DNA of 64,000 bases from positions 14,575 to 78,574 of the forward strand of contig JAHBMJ010004707.1 of NCBI GenBank assembly GCA_018398765.1, read 5' to 3'. This DNA comes from Chromera velia. Its lineage: Eukaryota > Sar > Chromeraceae. Positions within the stretch are counted from its first letter, which is position 1. Every line of letters starts with the position of its first letter. Positions 10,801-29,787 of the stretch are shown one piece after another. Below the pieces are notes generated by a model. That model had not been told where the DNA came from and searched no databases. It saw only the letters and a program-made list of their open reading frames with translations. The translations under genes were made by a program, and so were the position numbers.

Positions 10801-13800
10801 CCTCAGAGATCGGAAAGAAATCCAGGGGGAAAATCAAACAAAGTTCCCCCCCCTCCTTCCCCTCCGGACCATTTCGGCCTTCTTCTTGATGATCGTCTCC
10901 GTGTTGTTCCCTCAAAATCAAATTCGAGGAGTGCTCTTCCCTCTCACCAACAGACACCCTCTGCCGAAGATGCCTGTAGTGAGAGAACGTCCAATGGAGA
11001 CAGACAAAATGAAAGGAAGAGTGGAGGTGCGTCCGCTGCCTGGTTTGTATCCTCTCGAATGGTCTCCAAGGCCCGGCAGCAGAAGACGAAAAGAGCAAAT
11101 GAGAGCACCGAAAGTGTTCAGAACCCACGTGGGAGGTTGCAGACAATGGGGCGGAAGGTCATGAAGTCGTCTTTGGTTCGGCCTACCCGAGATGAGACAG
11201 AATCCTCTGTAGGGATGGACCATCGTGGGAGGGGGGAGGGGGGAGAAGCGGAATTTGTTCATATGGGGGAGGAAGGAGAAGAGGAGGAACAGGCCCAGGT
11301 GTCTGAACAGGACGGGCAAAATGTCATTGGAGGAGATGAAAGAAGGAATGATAAGAATGATGCAATGCAGGGAAGGGCAAGGGGTGCATTCCGCAAAGTG
11401 ACCCAAGCCAGCAGATTGCAACAGCCCCCAAGAAAGCCGGCTGCTGCTGAGTCATTGTCTGTGCAGGTCCAAAATGGAATTGGGGTGGGAGACGAGCTAG
11501 GGCAAACAGGACCCCCGATTGATTCTTCTGGAGGTGCTCCCATAGACCTTCCAGGAGAGTTGGACATGGAAATAGAAGGGGAGGAAGAGGGTGTGGGGGT
11601 CGAGGGGGGTGCCAAGTCTCCTCCAAAAGTGTTGAAAGCAAAGGCGCTTGCGAAGGTGCGAGCAGCGGGGGCCCTGCAAGGGAAGGGTGCAGGGAGATCA
11701 GAACCCATGATACGAGATCTTCATCAGACAACAGCAGTCGAAGAGGAACGGGAAGAGGATGAGAGCAACGGCGGGGGGGTGAGGAAGCCAAAGAAGTTTT
11801 CTGCCCGAGCCGTCTTGCAGGCAACCCGACTGCGGAAGGGTGGCTGGGGGAAGGAAGGGAAAGTGGATGATAAGGGAAATGCTGTCACAGATGCAGTGGA
11901 AGAAGAAGGGGCTTTTGAGATTATGTCGGAAGAGGGAAAAGAAGACGCGGAGGAGGTGGAGGTGCCGGTGGAGGATGTCCTTCGAGGTCAAGGGGAGGGT
12001 AAGACGGGTACCAGGGAAGAAGATGCGTCTGTGAGTCCGATGCGAGAGAAAGGTCACAGCACCCAAAGAAAAGCCGTTGACAGAGCCAAAGTCCTCACAA
12101 GGCTCTTGAAGTCTTCGGCCCTCAAGCAGCCCCTCACAGGAGATGAAAAAGAAGAGCAAGAACAGCACAACAGTAGCGGAGAGGAAGGAAATGGTGATGT
12201 GATTGGGGAAGCGGAAAAGGACGTAGTTGAAGAAGAGAAAAATTGGAAGGAGGCGGGAGGGAGGCGTCGAGGAGTGGGCGCACTCTACGCTCTGCACAGA
12301 GCAACAAAGACAGCCAAGCTTTTTTCCCAAAAAGGTTCGAAGCAGGATGAAGAGGAATCCCCAAAAGAGACCAGTAAAGAAAACGGAGACTCTTTTTTTG
12401 TTTCTTTGTCAGAGGACGGAAATGGAAAGGTTTCCTCCCAAGGCAACGTATCGCTTTCCGATGCCGCCCGCCAAGCAGCACGGGCCAACCGGCTCCTTTC
12501 CCGCTTTGCCGCTCAAAGAAAAGAAGGTCAGTCAGGGCCCCCACCGTCTTCTGATCCTCCAGAGCCCAAAAATCCAAAAGAAAGTCCTGCAGCGAAAAGA
12601 AGGACTTCCTTCTACAGACGAAACAGGGGTTTGATGCATGCCAGGCGTCTCCTAGAGCCTACAAAGGAGGAAAACGAAAAAGAGAAAAACCCCTTGCAAG
12701 AGGCCCTGTCGAGTGGATGGCTCGTATCAGGCACCCGAGAACCTGTCGGAGCCCTCACCGCAGCATCGGGAGGAGGGCAGAAGAAAACCGAAAACAAGAA
12801 AAGAACAACCGGCAAGAACTCAAGTCAGTGGCAAAGCACATCCCATGAAATCTCTCCTTCTGACCCCGCCAACCGCGACATTTTTTCGACTCAGCACTCC
12901 TACCCTGTCTCTCGCACCCGATTCCAGCATACCCTCTTGGAGCTTCGCACTGAGGATCGCCAGGCAAGCATGCGCTTGAAGCAAGACCCCGGCTCTTATT
13001 ATCGTTCAAAGACAGAGAGCCTGAACGGCCTTTTGTGTGACTTCGAGCAAATGAAGGTTGTAGGGGGGATGTCGGAGCACTCAGTCGAGAATGAGAAAGA
13101 GCGGCTGCGGGCGTACGGCAAGGATCACACGGCAGCGTCGCTTCGAAAAACTGCTGCCCAGATGCGGTCGGCGAAAAATGAATTTCCGGACGACCCGAGG
13201 GATAGCTCACTAGGCCTAGTAGGGAGGGGTGTGTGTGTTCCTTCTCGTAATGGACAGAGGGAGATTCCACTAGGGGTCAAGGACGCATTTTGGGGTCCCC
13301 CAACTGAAATCAGTAGAGAACAAAATGTGCAGGAAACTGCTCACGTAGAAGAGCAGGAAGGTGAGAGACTCCAGAATGGTCAGACAACTAAAAAGAAAAC
13401 CATGCAGCTTAGACTTCCAGAGGAAGAGGGAGAAGGAGAGGGAGATGATGGAGGTGTATCCAAACTCCAACCAAAAGAGGACACCACACGCAAAGTCACC
13501 ACCACAGAACAGAAAACAAACGATCCCTTTCCCTCCTCTCTGCTGTCTATGAAGGTCAAAAGGAGCCCCTCTGACTTGAAGAAGGACGCACACGTTCATT
13601 CCACTCCCTGGAGTCACACCCTCCCAGCAGAGGATGTCTGCACAGACACACTCAGCGACATCTATGCAACACTCAACAAACTGCCCAACCCTTCCCCACA
13701 TACGCACAAAACAACATGCGAACCCATTGTGCGCCCCCCTTACCAGCCCACCCAGACCTCCAGCGAAAGCAGGGAGAACCGCGCGCGTGAGTTGCAGGCG

Positions 13801-15435
13801 CGTCTGGACGGGTCCTCCTTCTCCCGTCGCCTCGCCTACGGCCTTCCCGAGCACATTCAGGATGGGGATTTGTTGCCGAGTGGGGAATCTGAAGGGGAGG
13901 GGGAAAGGATCGAAGAGGAGGGGAGTTTCGATGCTGGGGGAGAGACGGGGGGTCCAAGAGAGGGCACCTTTCTGACAGTTGCAACGGGGCAGACAGAGTG
14001 CATTGAAGAAGGGTCGGGCATCTCAAGCCATGTGCGTCAGAAAAGCAGACGACCGGAGACGCATGAGGAAGACAGAATAGAGAAAGTTCCTCTTGCAGCT
14101 CTCATGACCGAAAACGCCACCCAAGAGGAACGCTTTGTACCAACAGCAGAAGAAGCGGAAGGTGGGCACTCACACGAACAGAAAGGGACCAGACAGCAGA
14201 TGAAATCTCAAGCATTCTCAATGGTACAGAAAGAGAAACCGAGGGAGCAGGTACGTGCACATTCCGAGTTCCCCGTTCCCCGTCGCATACGTCATTCTGG
14301 CTCCACTCAGGACGAACGTGGACGACGAATTCCGTCTCCATCTCCGTCAGTGCCTCTGAACTCCTTCCACAGCAATCAAGGGCCAAAGAAGAAAGAGGAG
14401 GACGAACCTCCCCTTTGGAGGTCTCCTTCTCGGAATGAGGACCCAGACAGCCCTTCCAGCTCTCATGATCCTCATTCCTTTCAGGAAGACTCCACCAGTC
14501 ACAGACAAGCGAGGAGATTCCACACAAACCCTTCTAAAACTTCACCCGTATTTGAGGAAGAAAAGCGGCACACGCACTCTCAGAAGGGACCCTTACAGCC
14601 CCCCCCTACAGCAGGGTCGTCCTCAATCCTTCACGCTCAGATTCGGCAGCACGCTTTTGATTCCCTCGTGTCTGACGAGATCGCACGACGTCTACGCGCA
14701 GTTCATGAGCGAACGCCTTGGTACTGCGTCACCCAGGCAGATAGAGCAACGGGAAGAAGAAGAGCGAGCCGGCAGAGAACCCCACAGAGACAGAGAGAGA
14801 GACAGAGACAGAGACAGTCAAAGTCCCCAGGTCGACGGTCACACAGACAGCGGCACCCTCAAAGGCAATCACGTCCCCATTCCCATCAATACCGGACTCC
14901 ACCTCACGCCCCCGAACAGCGAGCACACCAAAATCGGACAGCCTCACTCGAAGGCTCCTTCCATTGTCCGATCCGATCGCTACGCCGGCACGCCCATCAG
15001 AGATCAGAAAGCACTTCCCAAAGCAGAAAGAGAAGGGAATCCTATGATCCGCATGATCCGCGTACTCTGTGCAGTAGTCCCTTCGGTCAGACTTCACACA
15101 GCGTTCCTCTGCAGGCAGGGAGAGCCTCTCCGATTCGATGGGCAGAAGGGGTGTCGCCTGCAGGGGCATCGGAGGATTCTTCGGGGTCGGAATCGGAAAT
15201 TTGTCCTTTGGGGAGGGACTTGGAGGGAAGGTTCCTTTACGAGTCTGACTCCGAGTCTGATCTCTCGATGTCCGACCCGCATCCTTGGGGTGTCGAAGAG
15301 TCAGACTCCGACTTGCATTCAGAACAGGAAAACTCAGAGTGCGTCGAGACGGAAGGCGGGGAGTCTTTTGATGATCGTCATAGCGGAGGGACGTTTTCAA
15401 GTCAAACAATTTCGTTCTGCTCCCCAGGACGATGA
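7816..15435 (+). CDS. Large ankyrin-repeat protein, three exons
   Basis: Proposed exons are 7816-9210, 9518-9616 and 10087-15435 (about 2280 residues); both introns are phase 0, with donors GTCTGT and GTCAGC and acceptors GCAG. The start is the first in-frame ATG of the opening frame, and an earlier spliced start is possible. The first ~400 residues are Ser/Pro-rich and disordered. About three ankyrin repeats cross the exon junctions: GRTALHFAAMKGHSQAVALL, then HGNTPLHLAASAGHGEAAF, then HGSKAAKLATLRGHFAVVSL. The motif continuity across the splices is the main support for the model. The remaining ~1700 residues are low-complexity: acidic Glu/Gly tracts alternate with short basic Leu/Ala-rich helices, followed by an Arg/Gln/Ser-rich stretch (about 14750-15060) and a Ser/Asp/Glu-rich tail. 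Ankyrin repeats bind partner proteins. No enzyme domain is visible, so a scaffold role is inference. Confidence 0.8.
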
Positions 15436-15586
15436 TCAATGTAGGGGGTGCGAGGAGGATAATCAAGTTCCATTTTTTTTTGTGTTGCACACTATAGGTC
15501 GCACACCTGCTTGAAAGACTCGAGTCTATTGAATTAGTATAAATATCTCAAAGAATCTCTTATCAAAACATCTGTCAAAAATTGTA

Positions 15587-15608
15587 AATAAAATGCATTG
15601 TAAATAAA
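15587..15608 (+). promoter_or_regulatory. Tandem AATAAA signals after the ankyrin gene
   Basis: AATAAA at 15587-15592 and again at 15603-15608, about 150-170 bases after the stop codon, in a place suited to 3' end formation. The region is AT-rich, so this is only suggestive. Confidence 0.35.
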
Positions 15609-16249
15609 ATGTCTAGCAAAGTGTTAAACGTATAATTTTACTTAAATCTTAGAATCTCTTCTAAAATTTATAGCGCAATATATTTTGCATGGACTATAGT
15701 TCTTGTATATGTTACTAGGTCTAGTATTAGCTTCGATATGCTTTTGCATGAAAAAACCCTCAATCATCTTTTGTCCTCCTTCATCTTTTTCGTGATCGTG
15801 AACGTTTTCCCACTCAAAAACGAAAAAAAGTTTACTACTACTGGGTCTGTTACTGATAATAATATATAGTGTGTCAGCACGATATTATTAATAGTTTTTA
15901 TTATAATTAATTATAATCATATAACCTAGTATACAACTTGAACAATCAATTGTATACGTATTCATTTGGATTTTATACAATTCAAAAACTCAGAAAAAAA
16001 AAATATTGAAATTTATATAAACGTATTTTTAGTGTTGTTAAAAGTTAAACTGCCAGTGCCAGTGCATGTTTCATGAATTACCGCTTAACATAAGTTTGAT
16101 TGATTGATTGATGCCAAACCCTAGGTGGAGTTAGAACTCCCAGGCGGCGCATACATGCATGGGTCTGTTCAATTATGCCAGCTGTAAGCTAAGTGGACGA
16201 CAGTTATTTGAACTGAATCTAATCAATCATTTACTACAATATGACGAGA
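15609..16249. other. AT-rich intergenic DNA with a short dispersed repeat
   Basis: No gene is seen. A GATT tetranucleotide run (about 16096-16113) is followed by a GC-richer 60-bp stretch (about 16114-16160), an arrangement also seen at 21420-21510. Confidence 0.5.
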
Positions 16250-17263
16250 AATCATAAAGAGGAGAGAGAGTTAAGAGTGCAAGAGCGATATGATGAACTT
16301 GCGAACCCCCAGATCAGAAAAGGAGGCGGATGCAAAAGCTGAGTCACAACAAGTGAAGCAGTCTGATTAAATTGATGCCAACCACTACAAAAAGCCTTGT
16401 TCGGCAGTCCATCGGGGGCAAACAGAGAGCCGATGAATAAAATCATCTACACACCGGCAGCAGGCTTCATAGGTGCACAGCTTTCTATCAGAGCAACTAA
16501 CAGGCAGCCCACCTTGCCCGCCCATCAGGTTGTATGTTAGCATGCGTAAAAAAGAAAAGATCGAGCCATCCGTAACCGACAGGGCAGAATGGGGAAGGGC
16601 AGAGACGGAAGGAACACTAGAGGACGACTTGCTAGACAGGAGGAAGATAAACATACGGCGGGAGAATGGGAAGTCGCGCTACAGAGGGGTGAGTCTAGCA
16701 AGGAGGGGAAAGTGAGAGGAAGATTACCCATATTTGCCCATCATCCTCAGAAGCCTTCATACATTCCTTTGCAACTGTCTGTCTCACCTTGCCCTTGGAG
16801 AAAAGTGAGCCGGTGCTTTGTGCCCTATGACCATTCTGCCCGCGTTGGGAAGACAGATCGGGCTCAACCCTCAGCGAGCGGACAGAAATCAAATCAGCCC
16901 AACGAAGCAGCCTGTCTATAGACCTTGTGAATTGTTGGCAACAGTTATTCTTTCAGACACACAACATGGCTGCAGGAATAGTGTGTGTTGTGATGGAAAG
17001 AGAGTGCCACTAGTCAGCTACGCGGGAGCAGAGAAGGGCTTTGCAGGGAAGACGACCAAGGATGCAAAGAGAGGGCAGGCGGAGGCTGCAAGCAGACAAA
17101 TGACCACACCAATGGGCAAACCGAAGCTGCAAAGCATCAAGAGCGAGCAGGTCTGCATCCCGCAGTGCCCCGCACTGGCAAACATTCAAGGCAGTTACTG
17201 TAGAGCGCTATGGGGGTCCAGCAGGCTCTAAAGACTGTTACCTGCGCATCAATACTGAGCAGG

Positions 17264-18595
17264 CTAGAGCGGGCCCATACTTGCAATCAACCTAATTACC
17301 GCTCCCAGAGCCCGCGAAGCAGAAGCAATATGGGACTCAATTGTCTTGTTCAAGCACCCCCTTTCAAAGAAAACATACCCCAGATATTTGTATTCGGATG
17401 TCCATTCAACTTCCCTCCCACTATACATGACTCTACTTGCACACTGCCCCAGAGCTAAGGCAGACAGGCGCAAGATTTTCGTTTTCTTTAAGTTCACAGT
17501 CAATCTCCATTCCTTGCAATACCCTTCCAAGGCTGAGAACTTCTTTTGCAGATCTGAGACGGAATGAGCAAGGAAATAGAGATCATCCGCATACCTTAGA
17601 CTGCCTAAGATGCAGCTGTCAAGGAGGACAGCTTCGGGCTCTCTCTTGGGCTCCTCGACGCTGCCTTCCCCCATTCTGCTCTCTGACCATCCTGCTTCCT
17701 CTGCTTCTCTATCTATGGCCCCCTTGTTCTTATTAACTGAACATACATGGGGAAGATCATTGATATAGATAAGAAAGAGAATGAGAGAGAGAGCATCACC
17801 TTGCTTTACCCCAGCGCCCTCCCAAAAATGCAAAGAGTCCCCGTCTACCTTTCTCCAGACCTCCCTGTACATTACACATATCATATACACATCTGCCTCA
17901 CACACACCTTCTCTTCTCAGTTTCTGAATTAGCTTACCTCTCGGCATAGTGTCGAAGGCTTTGGAGAAATTAATAAAGCCTGCCAGCAGAGCTTTCTTTT
18001 TCTTTTTAGAGGAGAGAATGGCAGAGACAAGCGCGCCTACCCCTTCCCTCGTTCCCACCCCTTGTATGAAACCTAACTGCCTGATATCAAGCTCAGCTTG
18101 AGAGCGCACACAGCCATCCATCAGCAAACCAAAAAGTTTTGCGAAAGGGTTGACAACGTGAATAGGCCTCCATTCATTGGGAGAGGGAGAGGCAGGGCCT
18201 TTAGAGACAGGGCAGATACGCAGCACATTCCAGGAGGGAGGCCAGCATGCAAAGACATGCATACAATTAATCAAAAGAAAAAGTAAAAAACGAGAGAGCT
18301 CCGAGTGTACAAAATAAAGGTCAAGCTGAGCGGGGGAGATTCCTTCAAGGCCGGAGGCTTTCTTTCTATTCATTTTCTTTAGAGCAGAGGAGATTTGATG
18401 GAAAGAGAAGGGCAAAATAGAAGGGTGGAAAAGAGGAGGGGCAGATAGGAGGGCGGAAGGGAGAGGCTCTTCATTCTTGTCTTCAAACATCCCCGCCCAA
18501 TGATTCGAGAACTCACGTGGAGAAGGACGGGAGGCTCCCCCAGCTGAGGCAACTTTTTTTTTTCTCTTCCAGATAGCAAGCGGGTCTTTTAACAA
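17264..18595 (-). pseudogene. LINE reverse transcriptase
   Basis: The 443 readable residues include the LINE polymerase series: KKASGLEGISP, NEWRPIHVVNPFAKLFG, GFINFSKAFDTM, GVKQGDALSLILFLIYINDL, SLRYADDLYFLA and LTVNLKKTKIL, ending with YKYLGYVF. The YADD box is intact, but the first catalytic Asp of motif A (usually F-x-D-x-x-K-A-F-D) is Asn here, which would inactivate the polymerase. Together with the frame changes upstream this marks a dead copy. Confidence 0.88.
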
Positions 18596-18628
18596 CTCTT
18601 CTTATACCTTCTGGCCTTGTGCTCTCTC

Positions 18629-19204
18629 CTACGTAACTCTCTTTCTTTTAAACAGAGTACAACAGACCCGGAGAAGCCTCTGCAGTCTATCGAACTCTAT
18701 TCCCCTTCCATTCCCATCTCTCACTAGCTTCCATCTCTCGTCTGCCTCTCTAACCTCTTTCTGTAAAGCTTTATATTCCGAATCAAACCATGCCTCTCTC
18801 TTTGATTGTCTACCTTCTAGGCCAAGCCCTTTGTCCCCTGTTTGCTTGATCGGCCCTACCAGCATACGTAACCATTCCTCAACTAACCTGTGCAGACACG
18901 CACAATCGTCACCGCCCTTCAAAGTCAGCCCTGGTTGGGGATGCGAAGACACTGGGGGAGGCGGAGGACCAGGCAGCTCCTCGAATGGTTCGATCTGCTC
19001 ATGATAAGCCCATAAGCCAGGCCATCGATCCTCAGCAAACGATTTCACCGCTGCTGCAAGCGGCGTGATTTCTTCATCAGAGACCGGGGCTGTGCGGTTT
19101 GAACAAAAAAAGGGAGGACAATCAGAGAGGTTTTGGTGGGGTAGGAGAGCATCTTCGGATTCGGGTTCGGCCAAGGAAGGGGAGAAGGAGAAGGAAACGG
19201 TCAC
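18629..19204 (-). pseudogene. LINE linker between endonuclease and reverse transcriptase
   Basis: This open stretch of 191 residues is acidic and then basic, with REAWFDSEYKALQKEVREAD, the usual type of helix between endonuclease and polymerase in LINEs. No separate domain is recognised. Confidence 0.6.
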
Positions 19205-19577
19205 ATGGTCGGGGAGGCAATACCATCAAAGTCAACCTCTCAATATCAGAAACCCTCTGTATGGTAGATGGATCAGTAAGTACGTAATTAATGAGGGAAG
19301 TGGGCGTAGACATGCTGCTCTGTCTGGAATAGTGGGTGCACTCACCAGGAAAAACAAAGGACTCTCCCCCTGCTTCTCCTGTCAGTCCGTTCAAAGGAAT
19401 AAGATTTGTATCACAACAAATTTGAATAAAGTCCTTCCCACTGTGGTCAACGTCTTTGCTGCACTGAGACGTGCGGACGAACGAGGGTCTGTCAGGCTCC
19501 TCCGAGCCCTCATCATTTTTTCCCCTCCCATCAACCCCCCCAGAATCCCTTGGCGGGAGGAGGAGATCTGCACGGGA

Positions 19578-20123
19578 CTACAAAAGATTTTTGGGGACGA
19601 AGCTGCCTAAGTGTGCATTGAAATCCCCCATCACCACTCTGTTTGCCTCAAGAGGGACCTCCCCAAATACATCCTTCAAGAAGTCAGGGACCCTACTATC
19701 CCTGTGATCGGACCACGACCCGGGAAGGTAAAGACCAAATACATGCACCCTGCCCCCACCCACTGTAATCTTCACTTCAACTAGACTCGGGCCCATAAGA
19801 GAGATTTTGGGTTTCAGTTTGCTCCACCGTTCCTCTTTTATAAGCACACAAACACCCCCACTCCTGCCATCCCTATCATGGGCTGCTCTGCGCATACCTA
19901 GTTGCTGCCGGTACCACTCACGGTGGCTGAAGTTTTTGCTTTTCCACCTCCCACAAGAGATGTCCCTCTTTACGTCCATTACTTCTGTGAAGATGGCTAG
20001 GTCGGGATCTTTCTCGGCTAGCCATCGGGAAAGGGAGCCGTTGTCTTCTTTACTTCTCACCCCATTCATATTCAACAACAAAAAGCAGACCGAGGCATCC
20101 CTCACTCTAGCCGCGGCTGCCAT
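19578..20123 (-). pseudogene. LINE endonuclease domain (N-terminal part)
   Basis: The translation has the endonuclease/exonuclease/phosphatase fold landmarks: FLLLNMNGVRSK (Asn of the first motif), DLAIFTEVMD (catalytic Glu), GGVCVLIKEE, VHVFGLYLPG and VVMGDFNAHLG (catalytic Asp and Asn). It ends in this frame at 19578; the C-terminal part continues in other frames, with SLINYVLTD inside 19394-19122. This is the first-strand nicking domain of LINEs. Confidence 0.85.
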
Positions 20124-20153
20124 CTCTTTCTCTTTCTCTTTCCGCCACTCTTT

Positions 20154-20648
20154 TTAAAACTCCCTTCGCAGCTCTTTGCAGTGATTCAAGTTTGCTGCCG
20201 GCTCCCATGTGTGAGAGAAATTCCCACCCCAGTCAACCAGATATTCCCTTTCCCCCCCTTCCCCGTTCGTGCAAGTACGAAGCACCTGCACGATCTCCCA
20301 CTCCGGCTCTGGGCTGGCAGGCTCCCCCGCTTCACTCGGCTGCTGTGACGTGCCATGCTTACGGTTGCCTCCCCCGCGCTTTTTCCTTTTCCCCCTGCGA
20401 CGCTTCCTAACCGACCTCTCCTTCGAAATAAAAAATATATCAGATACAAAAGACAGAACAGACAAGCCCTCACCGGAAGGAGAAGGTGCCTGACTGCAAA
20501 GGGAAGGGGAACAAGAAAGAAAATCAATATCAGGGGCATGAAAGGACGGAGAAGAATTAAATAGAGGAGAAAAACAGTCTGACTTGCCTGCAAGGGCATC
20601 AAGTTCGCCGCCGCTCACAGATCCTTCGTCTGTTGCGCACTCCTTCAT
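20154..20648 (-). CDS. LINE first ORF with a C-terminal chromodomain
   Basis: It encodes 164 residues from ATG 20646-20648. The first ~70 residues are acidic/Ser-rich, residues ~80-95 form a basic patch (VRKRRRGKRKKRGGG), and the last ~50 match a chromodomain: EWEIVQVLRTC, EYLVDWGG, HTWEPAANL and a closing Leu-Arg-Arg-Glu-Phe. The hallmark aromatic residues (Trp of the WEIV strand, Trp of the YLVDW strand, Trp of TWEP) are present. A TAA follows the final Phe, but the same frame continues open for nine codons into the endonuclease ATG, so the two ORFs are in register, separated by one stop. That may be a mutation or the normal boundary. Chromodomains bind methylated histone tails, so a targeting role is inference. 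Confidence 0.75.
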   Translation of the reverse strand: MKECATDEGSVSGGELDALAGKSDCFSPLFNSSPSFHAPDIDFLSCSPSLCSQAPSPSGEGLSVLSFVSDIFFISKERSVRKRRRGKRKKRGGGNRKHGTSQQPSEAGEPASPEPEWEIVQVLRTCTNGEGGEREYLVDWGGNFSHTWEPAANLNHCKELRREF

Positions 20649-20660
20649 CTGTTGCCATGA

Positions 20661-22478
20661 AAGACAGAGGGAGGGGAAGAGATAAAGACCGAGTGCCCTT
20701 TTCTACGTAGATCGAATTTCACGTCACATCATTTCAATGAATCAAGAAAGACATCGCAAGGTGCGGTGCCCGGAGGAGAACACAACCTTCCCCCCAACTC
20801 TTCCCGTCTCTCGAAACTAATGACCGTCTCCATCCGAAAGTGTTTAAGCCTAGAAATAGGCTAATGGCGATGGTGCATATAGTGATGATATGCAGTGTAT
20901 ATTTTTTTGTGTACGGCTAAGGGAGCCTAGGCATATGGCAGCATGTCATAGAAAGTATGCTATTAATCCTAATTAGTGGTACTAGTACAAACTTACTACA
21001 AAGTATATGCTTGACTAAATGCTTACATGAATTGTTATCCACTATTTTTTCATGAAAAATTTAAAAGAAATAATTCTAGGAATAATTAATTATAAATTAA
21101 TTAATGCTATCAGTTTATGTATAGACTAAAAGCCTAAGCAGTTTAGCTCAATAGTAAAAGTCCACATTGCATGCATAGCATATATAGGAATTGTCCATGT
21201 GCAGGGAATTGTTTAAAAAACAAAAACATGCAGAAAAAAAATATTATTTGATATATAAAAGCATATCAAATTTATTTATTTAATGAAAATAAATTTTATA
21301 AAGTAACAATAATTCTTAGAATGATTCTGTGTAGGATTCTTAATTTGACTCTGCTAAAAGCTACGCTAATTAACTTTAGAATTATCTAGCTAATTAATAG
21401 AAATTATAATTGATTTGCCAGTGATTGATTGATACTTGCATGACCTGAGGTGGCCAGAGCTAGGGCCAGAGCCCAAGAGGTTGGCCCACTGGCACCCGCT
21501 TTAACCACCTGATGTAATCATAGAAGATGCTTTCATTTCAATGATTTTATCTTCATTTTTCAAAGTTTTTCATATTTTGTTTTTTCTTTCTTTCCTCCGT
21601 TCTTCCTTTCAAGGGAGCTAGGTGACAGTTCGAAGAAGAGAAAGGCCCTGCAGGAGGGAAGCATTGAACTGAGAGCTGGTTGATCAGTCAGCTTTTCATC
21701 GATTGCAATCGATTGCTCCATCGACGGACCAACCGAGTAATGACCGCCCAAATGGATTTGCAGCCCCTCTCAAAGGCCCCTTCGGCTAGTGTCAAGTCCC
21801 CCTTCACCAAAGTTTGGACTCACTCTCGGAAATGCGCCGGGGGGGACCAGGCTGATCTATTTTTGAAATTCGATCCTGCTTCAAATTTTTTCGGCCAGTC
21901 GATTAGTCGACAAAAGCGCAAAGAGAACGAGAACAAATCGCCCGATCAATCGAGAGAGAAGAAGGGAGAGCGAAAGATAAGAGGGAGGAAGAATAATGAA
22001 AGGTGTGCTGGCTGTGCCGATCAATAAAAGTTAAAAACCAATCAGCAGACCGAATCTTTGAGCTCATTCATTCAGACAGAGCCTGAAAGATGAAATTCGT
22101 TACTTGCACCAAATGATTGAGGATGACCCGGGTGCAGCTGCATCGACGGGCCTCGAGATTCTCTCCCTCCCTCCCTCCCTCCCTCCCTCCCTTCCTGCCT
22201 GTCTGTCTGTCTGTCTGTCTGTCTGATTTTTCTCTCTTTCTCTCCCTCTCAGCCCCCAACCTCTGTCTCCCTCCACCCACTCTTACGAAACCATGCCCTT
22301 CATAGGTACCTACCTCCTTTTGCCCCTTTAATTTTGCCTTGCCGGCCCTGGTCAACAGACAATGAATGATCGAGACGAAAAAGTTACACGCCCTCTTTCT
22401 TACTTCTCTAGTGCCTCCCGACCCCACCAAACCCCACCGAGCTGTCGATCGATCTTTTTGATTTGAGTAGCTAGTTTC
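20661..22478. other. AT-rich intergenic DNA, one unexplained ORF, a dispersed repeat and microsatellites
   Basis: 20840-21410 is AT-rich with nothing readable. About 21425-21510 is a short repeat related to the minus strand of 62247-62312 (shared words TTGCATG, TGGCCAGAGC, GCTTTAACC). A plus-strand ORF at 21680-22027 (115 codons, basic C-terminus) has no recognised family. 22160-22225 is CTCC/CTGT microsatellite downstream of the CDPK gene. Confidence 0.5.

Positions 22479-29787
<7,309 letters not shown>

Larger units (their letters stand above)
16250..20660 (-). mobile_element. Non-LTR retrotransposon (LINE) with a chromodomain, decayed
   Basis: Minus-strand coding matter runs in the order of an apurinic-endonuclease LINE: a first ORF ending in a chromodomain (20648-20154), endonuclease (20123-19578, continuing in shifted frames to about 19122), linker (19204-18629) and reverse transcriptase (18595-17264). 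The endonuclease-to-linker part changes frame at least twice, so the copy is not functional. The 3' limit is uncertain. The last coding-like stretch (16500-16385) encodes RCVDDFIHRLS, which resembles a peptide encoded at 54190-54300. A GATT run near 16100 could be the tail. Confidence 0.85.

Noticed and set aside
14435-15514. 359-codon plus ORF and 253-codon minus ORF overlapping the ankyrin gene end
   Set aside because: Both are shadows of the Arg/Ser-rich repeats in the main frame and show no domain of their own.
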